This document shows, one piece after another, positions 10,419-19,495 of a stretch of DNA of 64,000 nucleotides. This stretch comes from Phytophthora colocasiae (Eukaryota; Oomycota; Peronosporomycetes; Peronosporales; Peronosporaceae), in assembly GCA_018806915.1 (NCBI GenBank), contig JAGKQI010000033.1:434001-498000 (forward strand), in the 5' to 3' direction. Made by a program: the position numbers and the translations under genes. The stretch's first letter is position 1, and each line of letters opens with the position of its first letter. The notes under the pieces are model-generated. The model did no database searches. It was given only the letters and a program-made list of their open reading frames with translations, and had not been told where the DNA came from.

Positions 10419-11662
10419 CCACCAAAGTGCGTTTACAGCGGGTTGGTCTCGAACGCAGCGACGTTGGTATATTCCCAGGCCAATACGAGACCAGGATCAT
10501 CGTCATCGATCTGGATCGACGACAGATACTCGTCAAGCTGTCGAAAACAACAGCAAGGTACTGTAAGTATCTAATCGTGTCACACACCATATATTCTCAA
10601 TACTTACCACTGGTATCGCCTCGTAGAAGGAAAAGACGCCAGCCAGCCGTTCATCAAATGTAGGTGCGATCAAAGGATTGTACTTCATGCGCTTGACCCG
10701 TTTGGCAGTTCTCGTGTCGGCGACAATTTGCAAACGAAGGAAATTATCGTCGAGAAGTCCAGGATTATTGTCATCAATTCCACTTCCATCATGGTGAAAG
10801 TGATGGATCTTCATTGATCCAGGGATAGATCTGTCCATCCGACATGATGTTCTCGACATGAGCTTCGCTCCGCTCTTCTCTTCTCCTCTGCCTCCTGCAA
10901 AAAAACTCAATACGGTTTTACTTACACCAGCCAATCATTATGACTCGGAATGGGTTCAATTGAAGTGTGACTGGAGTAGCCGTTCCATCTGTCGACCCGA
11001 CACGTGTGTTGTCTGCCAACAGCTTGTTGCCCTCAGCCTTGAAGCTCTCTGACCATTCCTGCATCAATGAGGGTGTCGAATCAAATTAGGATTTAGAATG
11101 ATTTAAAATTTGAATTGCATTCAGATTTTACTTGTTATCAGATCAGAGAAATAAACGTAGACCTGCTCGTGGCCTTGGAAAGGTATTCAGAGTCGCTCGT
11201 TGCGTTTCGGGGAGGGTATACGTCGTTGCAAGGTGTCGTTCGTTGCCGTTGATCACAGGTAGCGCTATCTGCCCGACATTTTGCATAAAAGCATTCTCCT
11301 GGATTGTCATGAGTACCGCAAAAATAGCGCCAAACTGCGCAAGGGTATTCGGTAACAGCATTACATCACCACAGCGTCCACCTGCTACCCGAGTAAGCTC
11401 TGAGACGAGATCGTCTGTGAACGTCTCGGCAGTAATGTTTGGTGGTAGCGTCTGCATCCACCAAGGTGCGTTTACAGCGGGTTGGTTGTTTGCTACTTCC
11501 ACAAACGCAATGACGTTATTAATTTCCCAGTTCAATAGGAAATTAGGTGCGCTGGCTTCGATCTGGATCGAGGAATCCTCGGAGGACAAGTCGTCAAGCT
11601 GCGGATAACAAAGAGCAAGGTAGTGTGAGTTATAAATTACGACTCATAGTATATTCTCAAAC
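10419..11662 (-). pseudogene. gene X / TPR-J repeat copy, interrupted by MULE
   Basis: Reading the minus strand, 11610-11130 is the gene X C-terminal exon (VIAFVEVANNQPAVNAPWWM...), 11080-10940 a deleted TPR-J fragment in which the start is fused to the end of exon 1, and 10930-10419 a second gene X 5' part (NNPGLLDDNFLRLQIVADTR, then KRMKYNPLIAPTFDERLAGV). The intron donor GTAAGT after GAGGCGATACCAGTG is kept near 10611. The upstream end of the first gene X copy lies beyond the MULE insertion, at 14120-14165. Small indels break the frames, so these are not functional genes. Confidence 0.6.
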
Positions 11663-11714
11663 GAGGGTTTTGCTGTGACACCAAGCCGAATGCACATTTC
11701 ACCAAGAGGGGGGG

Positions 11715-11815
11715 GGGGAAGGGAGGACTCGAACCCCTTATATTAGGTACTTATTTCGAAGCCTGTTCGAAACAGGCGCATTGACGTCTAAGCAAGGTTA
11801 CTCCTAACTAATTTC
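11715..11815 (-). other. tRNA-like relic inside MULE left end
   Basis: On the minus strand there is a B-box-like GGGGTTCGAGTCCTC (about 11720-11735) and, about 40 nt upstream, a 5-bp stem with a 7-nt loop GCCTG-TTTCGAA-CAGGC that resembles an anticodon arm. No matching 7-bp acceptor stem could be paired. It may be a tRNA-derived SINE head or a decayed tRNA pseudogene; a functional tRNA is unlikely. Confidence 0.2.
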
Positions 11816-12659
11816 CTACGGCTACTCGGTTACCCTTAGTCTATGACCGGTACGCTTGAATTTCTTGGGAATTTTGCCCAATGGGCCACCGTTGATGAGC
11901 CCCCAGCCGGTGTCTGGCCGGGTAGAGTACTGCGACCGCGCCAACTCCTTGATTTCACCAAGAGATCCGCACATATCACCAAGAATTTGGTGGGGATTAC
12001 CACACCCAAAAAATGTAGGCAATACCAAGAATTAAATACTGCGGCACCAAAGAAGTTGTACGCGTTACCAAGGGTTAGAGTGCTGTTCACGGCGTGCAAA
12101 CACGTGCGTGAACCAAAATCCCTTGAATAAATATTTAGCTCTCCTAACCGCTAATATCTGTTTGTCGCCTGCACCATGAGTCTGCACTGCCAATGCTGCA
12201 GAGTTCTGCGTCTTTCGTAGATGCCGGTATCATCGGAACAGGACTATGGGATTTAGCGACTTCGGCAAGTCTACGGGCGAGGACGCTTCTGGGCTTGCTC
12301 GCGAGATTCTACCGCTCGAGCGGTTGGACGGCGACGACGAGCCGATCGGCGGCGTACCGAGGGGTTTGATCCTTGGCAGCTTGATGGATCCGTCACGGGT
12401 CCACTAGCTTCTCCTGGACGGGTGGTTCGGTTTGGCGCGGCGTGGCGTGCAGGCTGAGCTTCGCATGTGGTGGCGGTACAACAAGTATCTTGGGAGAGTT
12501 GTGGCGGGTGGGCACTAGTATCGGCGTGCTGAACCACGTCATTGCCCGGTGAACCGAAAGCAGCACCACCAGCCTGATTGCCGGAGAAGTCACCGTCGTC
12601 GTCACCTGTGTTTCGGGCGCCGACACCACTACTACGGTTCACGGCTTCTGCACCCGACA
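11816..12659. other. MULE interior without recognisable gene
   Basis: Holds repeated CACCAAG words (11955-12075) and a GC-rich minus-strand reading frame at 12660-12271 (MSGAEAVNRSSGVGARNTGD, then an Arg-rich end) that matches nothing I know. That frame may be an extra element ORF or chance. Confidence 0.3.
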
Positions 12660-13858
12660 ATTTTATTCATCGCCAACACCAGAAGGCGGACATGCCACGT
12701 TGGAAGTAGATACTGCCTCAAGATCCGACGCAGCTGGAGTTGGGTCGCTGTCCAACGCTTCTTCGACAATCACAGACTCACACAACGCAGCACTTGGAAA
12801 TGCAGGCATCAGGTAATATTCTCGTCTCGCCGACGCGAGATACTGAAATACGCTAACGGGAAAAAGTGTCCACCTTTGTCAGAATACCCGATCACCATCG
12901 CAGGGTAGCATTGCCTCACGATTTTGAATGTCGTGTCGACATGGAGTATCGTTGTGGAGTCGGGAGACAGCTGGACATTGACGTAGTCGTGAAGAAACTT
13001 GTAGCAGGTCGTGCCCACTCGGAACGGGGTCGATTCGCTCCCGTTGCCAACTGAAGCGATGCGCCCGCCGTCCTTTACCACAGAATCGCACAAGATCACG
13101 GTGGTGGTCGGGTCTTGAGCATCCATTCCAACTTGATCGTACAGGTACTGGTTGCACATCTCAAGCGCTCGCGCCATTTCATCGGCAGGATTGCTTTTCT
13201 TCCACCCAAGAACGAAGTTATCCACGTGATGCTGCCGTGGTGGTGGCCCACGCATCTCGCCATGCTTTACTTTGGACGTGATGACGCTGTATAGGCGGTA
13301 GGAGATCGTAGTTGGGACGTCTGTAAGCTGACGCACGATGTAGTTTTTCATTTCCTCCGTGAGCCCCGGTCACTGTGGGGTCAACACGTTTGGATCTGGC
13401 ATTACATGCTCTCCTTGCTGGAAGACAACAGTCCATGTGCTGCTGTCGCACGAGTTCACCTTGTAGCGACACCAGCACACTGCATCTCCAGCCTCAGCGC
13501 AACGCTGCGAGCGACACTCGGTAAGCACTGAGTGCATGTCGTGAGGCCTTAAGGCCAATTGAGAGTGGCCGGCTGCGTCGTGGTCCAGTGAGCACGGGAC
13601 ACGATTGTTCTTTCTGCGTATAAAGTGAGGCAGCGACGTGAGGAACTCGTCTCGTTCAGCAAGCTCTGCGTGTGACCGCCAAATCTCCGTCCAGGTGTAG
13701 TCGTGCTCGTCAGCAGAACCATCCTCAGCACCTGGATCACAGTTGTGTTGCTCCATTCTCCCCGCTGCGCGTCGAGCAAGCTGCTGCAAACGCCACGCCC
13801 GGGTTCCGCTTCCACTTGCACAGAAGACGGCAAAATCTGAAATGGCGAGTGGAAGCAA
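12660..13858 (-). pseudogene. MULE transposase, nonsense-broken and truncated
   Basis: The minus-strand frame from 13858 runs to a TGA at 13372-13370 and continues in the same frame as far as 12809. The first half has a Cys/His-containing DNA-binding region (WTEIWRSHAELAERDEFL, CWCRYKVNSC). The second half has the start of the MULE catalytic core: TTILHVDTTFKIVRQCYP with the first Asp, then MVIGYSDKGGHFFPLAYF. Homology ends shortly after, so the second Asp, the Glu and any SWIM finger are missing. This copy would need a transposase supplied in trans. Confidence 0.7.
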
Positions 13859-13984
13859 CTTGCAGCGCAGGAGATGTGGGAGAGACGTTTAGTGAAGCAG
13901 AAACATAGCGTCGTCAATGTCAAGGTCAATGGTAGTGAGGCAAAGACAACATCGTACAAGATTGAGTTGGCAATGGGTGCGGTT

Positions 13985-14060
13985 GCCTTGGTGAAGCGAC
14001 ACCAAGCCTTGGTGAAACGACACCGATCGTTGGTGAAACGACACCGATCGTTGGTGAGTG
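13985..14060. repeat. 21-bp minisatellite in MULE right end
   Basis: Three tandem units close to TTGGTGAAACGACACCGATCG, the first slightly divergent, followed by a partial fourth. The unit is built from the CTTGGTGAAAC word that also forms the terminal inverted repeat. Confidence 0.75.
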
Positions 14061-14299
14061 CGTGATCCGGGTCTCTTGGTGAAACGGCTTGGTGTAGCCA
14101 CCAGGTACTCTTCTCAAACCACCGCAATGTCAATGCTCACCACCGGCATCGCCTCGATTAAATCCTGTTGCGAGCGAAGCTTGGTAGATTTTATTGTGAG
14201 GTCCTGACAACACGAAGATGTTCTTGTCAAAGAATTTCTCGTGACGGTTCCTGTCAAAGAATTCCTAGTTGGCAGTCTGTCTTTGTAATTATTTCAGAT

Positions 14300-14326
14300 T
14301 CTAGTCATTTTCCGATCCAAATCAAG
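14300..14326 (+). promoter_or_regulatory. initiator-like start region of Ku80
   Basis: TCATTTTCCGATCCAAATC lies 5-25 nt before the Ku80 start codon and resembles the oomycete initiator consensus (TCAYTYY), which usually sits just upstream of the ATG in these genomes. Confidence 0.4.
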
Positions 14327-16990
14327 ATGTCGCGCGCCAAGGTGCGTGCTTAATGGCTCTCGTTGCGCACCTGATGCTGTTCTAATCGCTATGCAAATGC
14401 TGGTAAAGGAAGCTGTGGTGGTGCTGTTGGACGTGGGCGCCTCGATGCGCGTGCCGTTGCGCGAGCGCGTCGATAGCGACAGGAACAAACTCGACGCGGA
14501 CGAACTGCAACACACGCGCTTTGCGGCAGCGGTGACTGCCGTCGAGAACGTCATTCAGCAGAAGGTTTATCTTTATTCTTTATAAAAATTAAATTTTGTT
14601 TTACAGTTCATGCTACGTTCCAGCTCTTTTTCAAGCCGAAGGATGAAGTGGGCATTGTAGCGTATGGGTCGGAAGGTATTGCAGTACATACACTAACTGA
14701 CAATATATAACGAATTAACTTGTATGCTATGTGCTTCTGCAGAGACGGACAATCAGCTGAACGAGGAGCAAGGAGACTACTGCAACGTGCAAGTGGTGAA
14801 CTCCATCGACTCACCAACGATCCACATGATCAAAAATTTGAGGGAGATCAAGCCTTCCACGAGCGAAGAAACAAAGGTGTGGATCCTATTGCAAAGGTTG
14901 CAGTATTATAAAGGAGGTGATGTTTAACACTTAATACGCTGCAGGTGGATATCCTGGACGGGTTGATTGTGGCGCTGGACTTGCTGTTTCGCCGCACGGA
15001 CGGGAAAAAATACGAGAAGCGGCTCATGGTCATTACCGACGCAGCAGCGAAGATTGGTGATGCCAGTGACTTGGAGGCAGTTGTGACGATGATTCAGAAT
15101 ATGGACGTGAAGCTCCAAGTGATGTAAGTGGAGGCGAGTTCGTTATTAAGACGGACTCTCTGACGTCTATTTCGTGTTTCTGTAGTGGATTGGACTTCCA
15201 GCATACGACGACTAAAGTCAAAGATGAGAAGACAGAAGATGTAGACATGATCGATGCTGCTGTAAAGGACGAACCAATGAAACCTGCTGCTAGTGGGTCT
15301 GAACGGATCAAGGTAAACAAAGTTGGGCACCATGGGATGACCTTGTTTGCTAACCGTTGTGCTGTGCTTGTGGCAGGCTGAGAATGAGAAAATGTTGGTG
15401 TCTATTGCAAATGAAGTAGGGGGTGAGGTGAGCTCGGTGTCCAAGCGTATGCAGCTCCTAGCCCAAGGTATGAAGAAAACGGTCGCTATGACGACCAAAT
15501 TTCGTGGTCCACTAGAGTTTGGAGACTCCTTAGGCATTCCAGTATACTGCTACCTGAAGACCAAAACGGCGACATTGCCAACCTTGTCCAAGGAATCGCA
15601 ACAGACGACAGGGAGAGTGAAACTTGACCGCCGTTATACAACCCCTCAGAATGTCGACCAAGAAGTACCTCCTGACGAGCGCGTGAAAGCTTACCGCTAT
15701 GGCTCGGAAAAGGTTCCCTTTGCTTCTGCAGACGTCGAGTTTTTCAAGTTCCAGACGGAGAAATCCCTCAAGGTCTTGGGCTTTCTGGATCGCTCCCAGC
15801 TGAGCCATTCCAAGTTCGTGGCTGGCACCGACATCTTTGTTGCTGAGCCAGCGAAGCCACACGCAGCGACATGTTTTGCTGCACTCATTGATGTGATGGT
15901 GGAGCTGGATCAGGTAATTGTTGCACGATTCGTAGCGCGGAAGAATGCTGCCCCCAAGATTATAGCACTGATCCCGCACTCGCCGTCGTCGGGTAAAGGT
16001 GAAGACTTCTACGCAATGTGGTCCCAGCAGTTGCCATACGAGGAAGATGTGCGGAACTATGAGTTTGCCCCATTGAAGACCCGGAAATTCACTCCATCGG
16101 AGGAACAGCAGTCGCTGGCGGATAAACTGGTGGATAGTTTGAGCATTCGAGATGATAAAGCTGACGAGGTGGGGACATGTTTCAACCCAGTGCTTCGTCG
16201 GTTCTTCCATGCAGTTTCCATGCGAGCACTGGACGAGTCGGCCGGTATTCCTCCTTTGCCGTCGTACCTGGAATCGAATCTGAAGATGGACCCCAGCCGA
16301 CAAGACAAGATCTCGAGTCTCATTGAGAGTTTTGGAGACGCTTTCCAGTTGAAGGAGGCGGTGAAGAAGGCACGGGACCGCAAGAAGAAGTCATTCTGGA
16401 GCGATGTGCCCACAGCCACTGTGCAAGAAGAAGATCTGAAAGAGGAGCACGAAGAGGCAGGAGATGCAGGCTCCGACTTGGAACTGGACCTGGATGATCT
16501 TTTGGAAAGCGGGGTCGTGGCCGGTGTGGGGTCTATGAATCCGATTGCTGACTTCGAAGCTTTGATTGAGTCTTCCCAGTCGAAAGCGAGTCGTCGGGAA
16601 CAACTCACCACTGCCGTAACTGGAATGGAGACTCAAATCGAGAAGTTTTTCAGTCAGAGCGGGTCGGAGTTCTTCCCCAAGGCGCTACAGTGTCTGGCTC
16701 ATTTCCGTAAACGTAGTCCCGATGTCCAATACTCTGCGCAGTTCAACGAGTTCCTGACCAGGTTGAAGACGACGTTATCGGAAGACTCCGACGCGTGGAA
16801 GGCCGTTAAGCGCGCTGATATCAGCTTGTTAACTTCAGCGGAGGACCCTACACTCGACGTTTCTCCCGCTGAAGCTCGCGCTTTCCTGCACGGTGAAGAA
16901 GAAGTGGACGTGAACCTGGCAGCCGCTTCCTTGTCGTCTCAAGTCGAAGCTATGGAGGAAGAAGATGACATGTTTGCGGACTTCGAGTAA
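14327..16990 (+). CDS. KU80: Ku80 (Ku70/Ku80 DNA end-binding subunit)
   Basis: Seven exons: 14327-14341, 14409-14564, 14624-14675, 14743-14876, 14945-15123, 15186-15312, 15377-16990, about 758 residues. The N-terminal vWA-like domain starts EAVVVLLDVGASMRVPL and continues through LFFKPKDEVGIVAYGSE. The Ku beta-barrel core follows in the last exon (AYRYGSEKVPFASADVE, FLDRSQLSHSKFVAGTDIFV, SLADKLVDSL, NPVLRRFFHAVSMRAL, PLPSYLESNLKMDPSR). The C-terminus is a helical domain ending in acidic MEEEDDMFADFE, like the Ku80 tail that recruits DNA-PKcs in animals. It pairs with Ku70 in non-homologous end joining and telomere maintenance in the nucleus. Exon 1 is only five codons. The acceptor at 14623 was chosen because it alone keeps QQK-LFFKPKDE in frame. 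Confidence 0.95.
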
Positions 16991-17060
16991 GTCCGAGGAG
17001 AACACTAATCTCTAACAGTGAATGGTGCAAAACAATTTTCTATGACACAATAGCAACAGT

Positions 17061-17756
17061 TTACGCCGCTCCGGGGAATTCGGCTGACGGATCGTAGAAC
17101 TTGGTAGGTGCCTTTCGCCTTCCCGAGCGACGCACCATAGTGAAGCCATCTTCATCCACCAGAGGTTCATCAGCTTCCTGCATTCCAGCTCCTGCTTCCT
17201 CACTGATAGCTCCAAGAGCCTCACTGCTACCTTCAGCCAACGAGACGCCATCATCCTGTCTCTTGAGCTTGGCAGCCTTCAGGTCAATAGGGAAGAGCGA
17301 CTGCACCTGTTCGTGCATGACCTTAACTCGGTCGTACTGCGACTTCTTGCACTCCTCCGCCAGAATTGTCAGAAGTTCCGCGACTTCCTCGACACTTCCG
17401 TCCTCACAGATCAAACCGAACTCCGACTCCACATAACCTCCGATATTGTCGGCCATAGCGTCAGCATACACGTTCTTGTTGTACTTGAACACGTTCAGGA
17501 TCTCTTCCAGCAGAATTTCGTACTTTCGACGAGTGTCACCTCCGCCCCATTCACCTTCAATGGCCATACGCAGCGCTGTCCAACGCGCCAGCGCCAGCTT
17601 CACACTGTACTCGAAATAATCCCATGGAGACTTGATAGTACCAGCCGGGAACTGCTCCGAGTGCTCACGGGCCACCGACAGTAAAACACATTCAATTCCG
17701 CTCATAGTACGTTGAATAGATTGATACAAGTAGAGTAATGAATTGATGGAGGCCAT
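17061..17756 (-). CDS. TSR2: Pre-rRNA processing protein TSR2 (WGG family)
   Basis: One uninterrupted frame of 231 residues. The core ALRMAIEGEWGGGDTRRKYE contains the WGG signature, followed by LLEEILNVFKYNKNVYADAM. An acidic linker leads to the conserved tail VDEDGFTMVRRSGRRK. TSR2 is a chaperone (escortin) that carries ribosomal protein eS26 to the 90S pre-ribosome. The family is small and soluble, which fits. Met at 17705 (MSGIECVLL) is an alternative start, because the first 17 residues look unlike the family. The gene converges on Ku80 with only 70 bp between stops. A CCAATCAGA word lies about 25 bp upstream of the first ATG. Confidence 0.88.
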   Translation of the reverse strand: MASINSLLYLYQSIQRTMSGIECVLLSVAREHSEQFPAGTIKSPWDYFEYSVKLALARWTALRMAIEGEWGGGDTRRKYEILLEEILNVFKYNKNVYADAMADNIGGYVESEFGLICEDGSVEEVAELLTILAEECKKSQYDRVKVMHEQVQSLFPIDLKAAKLKRQDDGVSLAEGSSEALGAISEEAGAGMQEADEPLVDEDGFTMVRRSGRRKAPTKFYDPSAEFPGAA

Positions 17757-17779
17757 TCCTTAGTGAACATTTTTTTCAA

Positions 17780-17788
17780 CCAATCAGA
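17780..17788 (-). promoter_or_regulatory. CCAAT-type element upstream of TSR2
   Basis: CCAATCAGA on the plus strand, 24 bp upstream of the TSR2 start. The same nine bases occur in the two divergent promoters at 19441-19450 and 43167-43176. Confidence 0.4.
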
Positions 17789-18014
17789 GACGTTTAGACG
17801 AAGATGTAGTCCACTTCAACTTCTTGAAAAGGTGTTTTTTTAAAGAATGATTTGAATGACATGGCCAGGTGATGCCTTCAAACAACCATTTCCGAGACCA
17901 TTGGCCAGGAAGGTGCATTTATTCAGCTAGAAAAAATCGCAGGACTACGGTACCCACGGACGGCAATCCGATTAACACGCATTCCATCACAGTCTACAGC
18001 TACTTCGACAATAT

Positions 18015-19411
18015 CTAATAGGGATCAATCTCCATCATTTGATCGTCTTGCGTTCCATTTCCCCTTGTGTACTGCTGTTGTTGCGGTGGATACATTCCTG
18101 GCTGTTGAAACTGACTGGCCATGTATTGCTGCTGCTGCAGCTGTTGATGCTGAAACGCTAGTTGCGCTTTTTGCTGCATTTCCACTAGGAACGCATCTAA
18201 GTGCCCCACCGCTTGTTGCCTACTTGCTTCCGGCCTTCATTCACAGCAGAAAATGAATTAGCATGCCAGTAGTCAACACAGACATACGCATTATGTGTCA
18301 ACGTACCCATAGATGGAGAGTGTCAGTACGTTCGACTGCGGCCGTGTAGAGGGGGATTTTGCCGAGTGCGATGGCAATACGATGTACGTCCCCGTGTATT
18401 CCTGGAACTTCTCCATCGTTTCTCCGCCTTCACCATGCAGCATCGGGAGCAATTCCCTCGGAACCTTGTAGTACGTCACCTCGGAGAGATCGATATTCTT
18501 GCTCCGCTTGGTACCCGCATGATCAACCACCATCCCGTCTTCGTTCACGCTCTCGATGGCATCGTCTTCGTCGTTTTCATCCCTTGACACTGTCTTTTGA
18601 AGATCAGACCCAGAAGACGACGCAGAAGGCAGCGATCCAGTTGGGGACGGCTGAAAGTTAAACACGCGCTCCATAGCTCGAGGGTTGGGCATGAATTCAT
18701 TCCCAACGAACGTGAAGTCGATGCAGTGCGAGCGAACCCAACTGGTCGTCAGCCTCTTGCCGTGAAAAGCTCGCTAGACACAGCAGAATCAGCAACAAGC
18801 AACAGTAACAGAGTCTTCAACTCATTAAACTTTTACCTTGTTGGAGACGTGATCTCGGAACATGTCGTTGGTGACGATAAAGCCATCGTACTTGACCGCA
18901 TAGTCGATGACATAGAAGTCATCATGAGCCTGCGACGGTGTGAGAATCACGAGGTCCTTCTGCACCAGATCGTTAAGCAGCACCCAGTCGTCCGTCTCCA
19001 TTGCGCCGTTCTCTCTGTGCCCAGTACTGCCAGGAGTGGGTTTGACATTGAGCCAGAAGTTGGGAACAAACGCCACGCACTTGACAGGGTAACGACCCGC
19101 TGCAGGCTCTAATGAACGGAAGTACTGGATGGCAGCTGCAAGCTTGGGGATATGCGCCTTGCCGTTCTTCTGACACGACACATTAGCCCCGTCAAGAACC
19201 ACGACGCACTCTCTACAGAAAACACACAACACAAGCTCTGTTAAACACGGCACAACAACTGCAACTCTCCACGTATAAAACTCATAAAGACCGCATCAAA
19301 AGCACCTGATCCACAGCTAATTGATCAACCTGATACTTCTAGTTTTCAACTAATAGCGACTGACATATACACGTGTAAAAATCTCATGAACACTTACTCA
19401 ATTGCTGCCAT
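18015..19411 (-). CDS. NYN/Zc3h12a-type (PIN-like) ribonuclease
   Basis: Four exons on the minus strand: 19411-19398, 19212-18837, 18773-18307 and 18234-18015, giving about 357 residues. The catalytic domain fills exon 2: CVVVLDGANVSCQ with the first Asp, KCVAFVPNFWL, DLVQKDLVILTPSQ, then HDDFYVIDYAVKYDGFIVTND with the acidic cluster, as in the regnase/N4BP1/KHNYN family of metal-dependent endoribonucleases. Exon 3 starts RAFHGKRLTTSWVRSHCIDF and continues into an acidic Ser-rich segment. Exon 4 is a Gln-rich tail (QHQQLQQQQYMASQFQQPGM). There is no CCCH finger. The likely role is RNA decay or quality control. It shares an 84-bp divergent promoter with the PDE12-like gene, another RNA nuclease family. 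Confidence 0.82.
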
Positions 19412-19495
19412 GTTGGGTGAGTTAGAATAAAATGCAGTCATTCTGATTGGACAAAACAAATGTTGCAATAATGGACGTCCATTATTGTTCCATTA
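19412..19495. promoter_or_regulatory. compact bidirectional promoter
   Basis: Only 84 bp separate the divergent NYN-RNase and PDE12-like start codons. The interval contains a CCAAT box (CCAATCAGAA on the minus strand, 19441-19450) embedded in an initiator-like TCATTCTGATTGG. It also holds a perfect 20-bp palindrome, AATAATGGACGTCCATTATT, at 19467-19486, ten bases before the PDE12-like ATG. Confidence 0.6.

Larger units (their letters stand above)
11663..14110 (-). mobile_element. MULE-type DNA transposon with TIRs and 9-bp target duplication
   Basis: The 2,448-bp element is flanked by TTCTCAAAC at 11654-11662 and again at 14111-14119. Its ends are inverted repeats sharing ACACCAAGCCG and TTTCACCAAGAG, the left one with a 7-nt insertion between the two blocks. 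CACCAAG/CTTGGTG words recur inside both ends. It carries a MULE transposase relic (12660-13858) on the minus strand. A 9-bp target duplication is typical of Mutator-like elements. It inserted into the intron of a gene X copy: CTCACCACCGGCATCGCCTC beyond the right end matches the exon 1/donor boundary of that gene. Confidence 0.75.
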
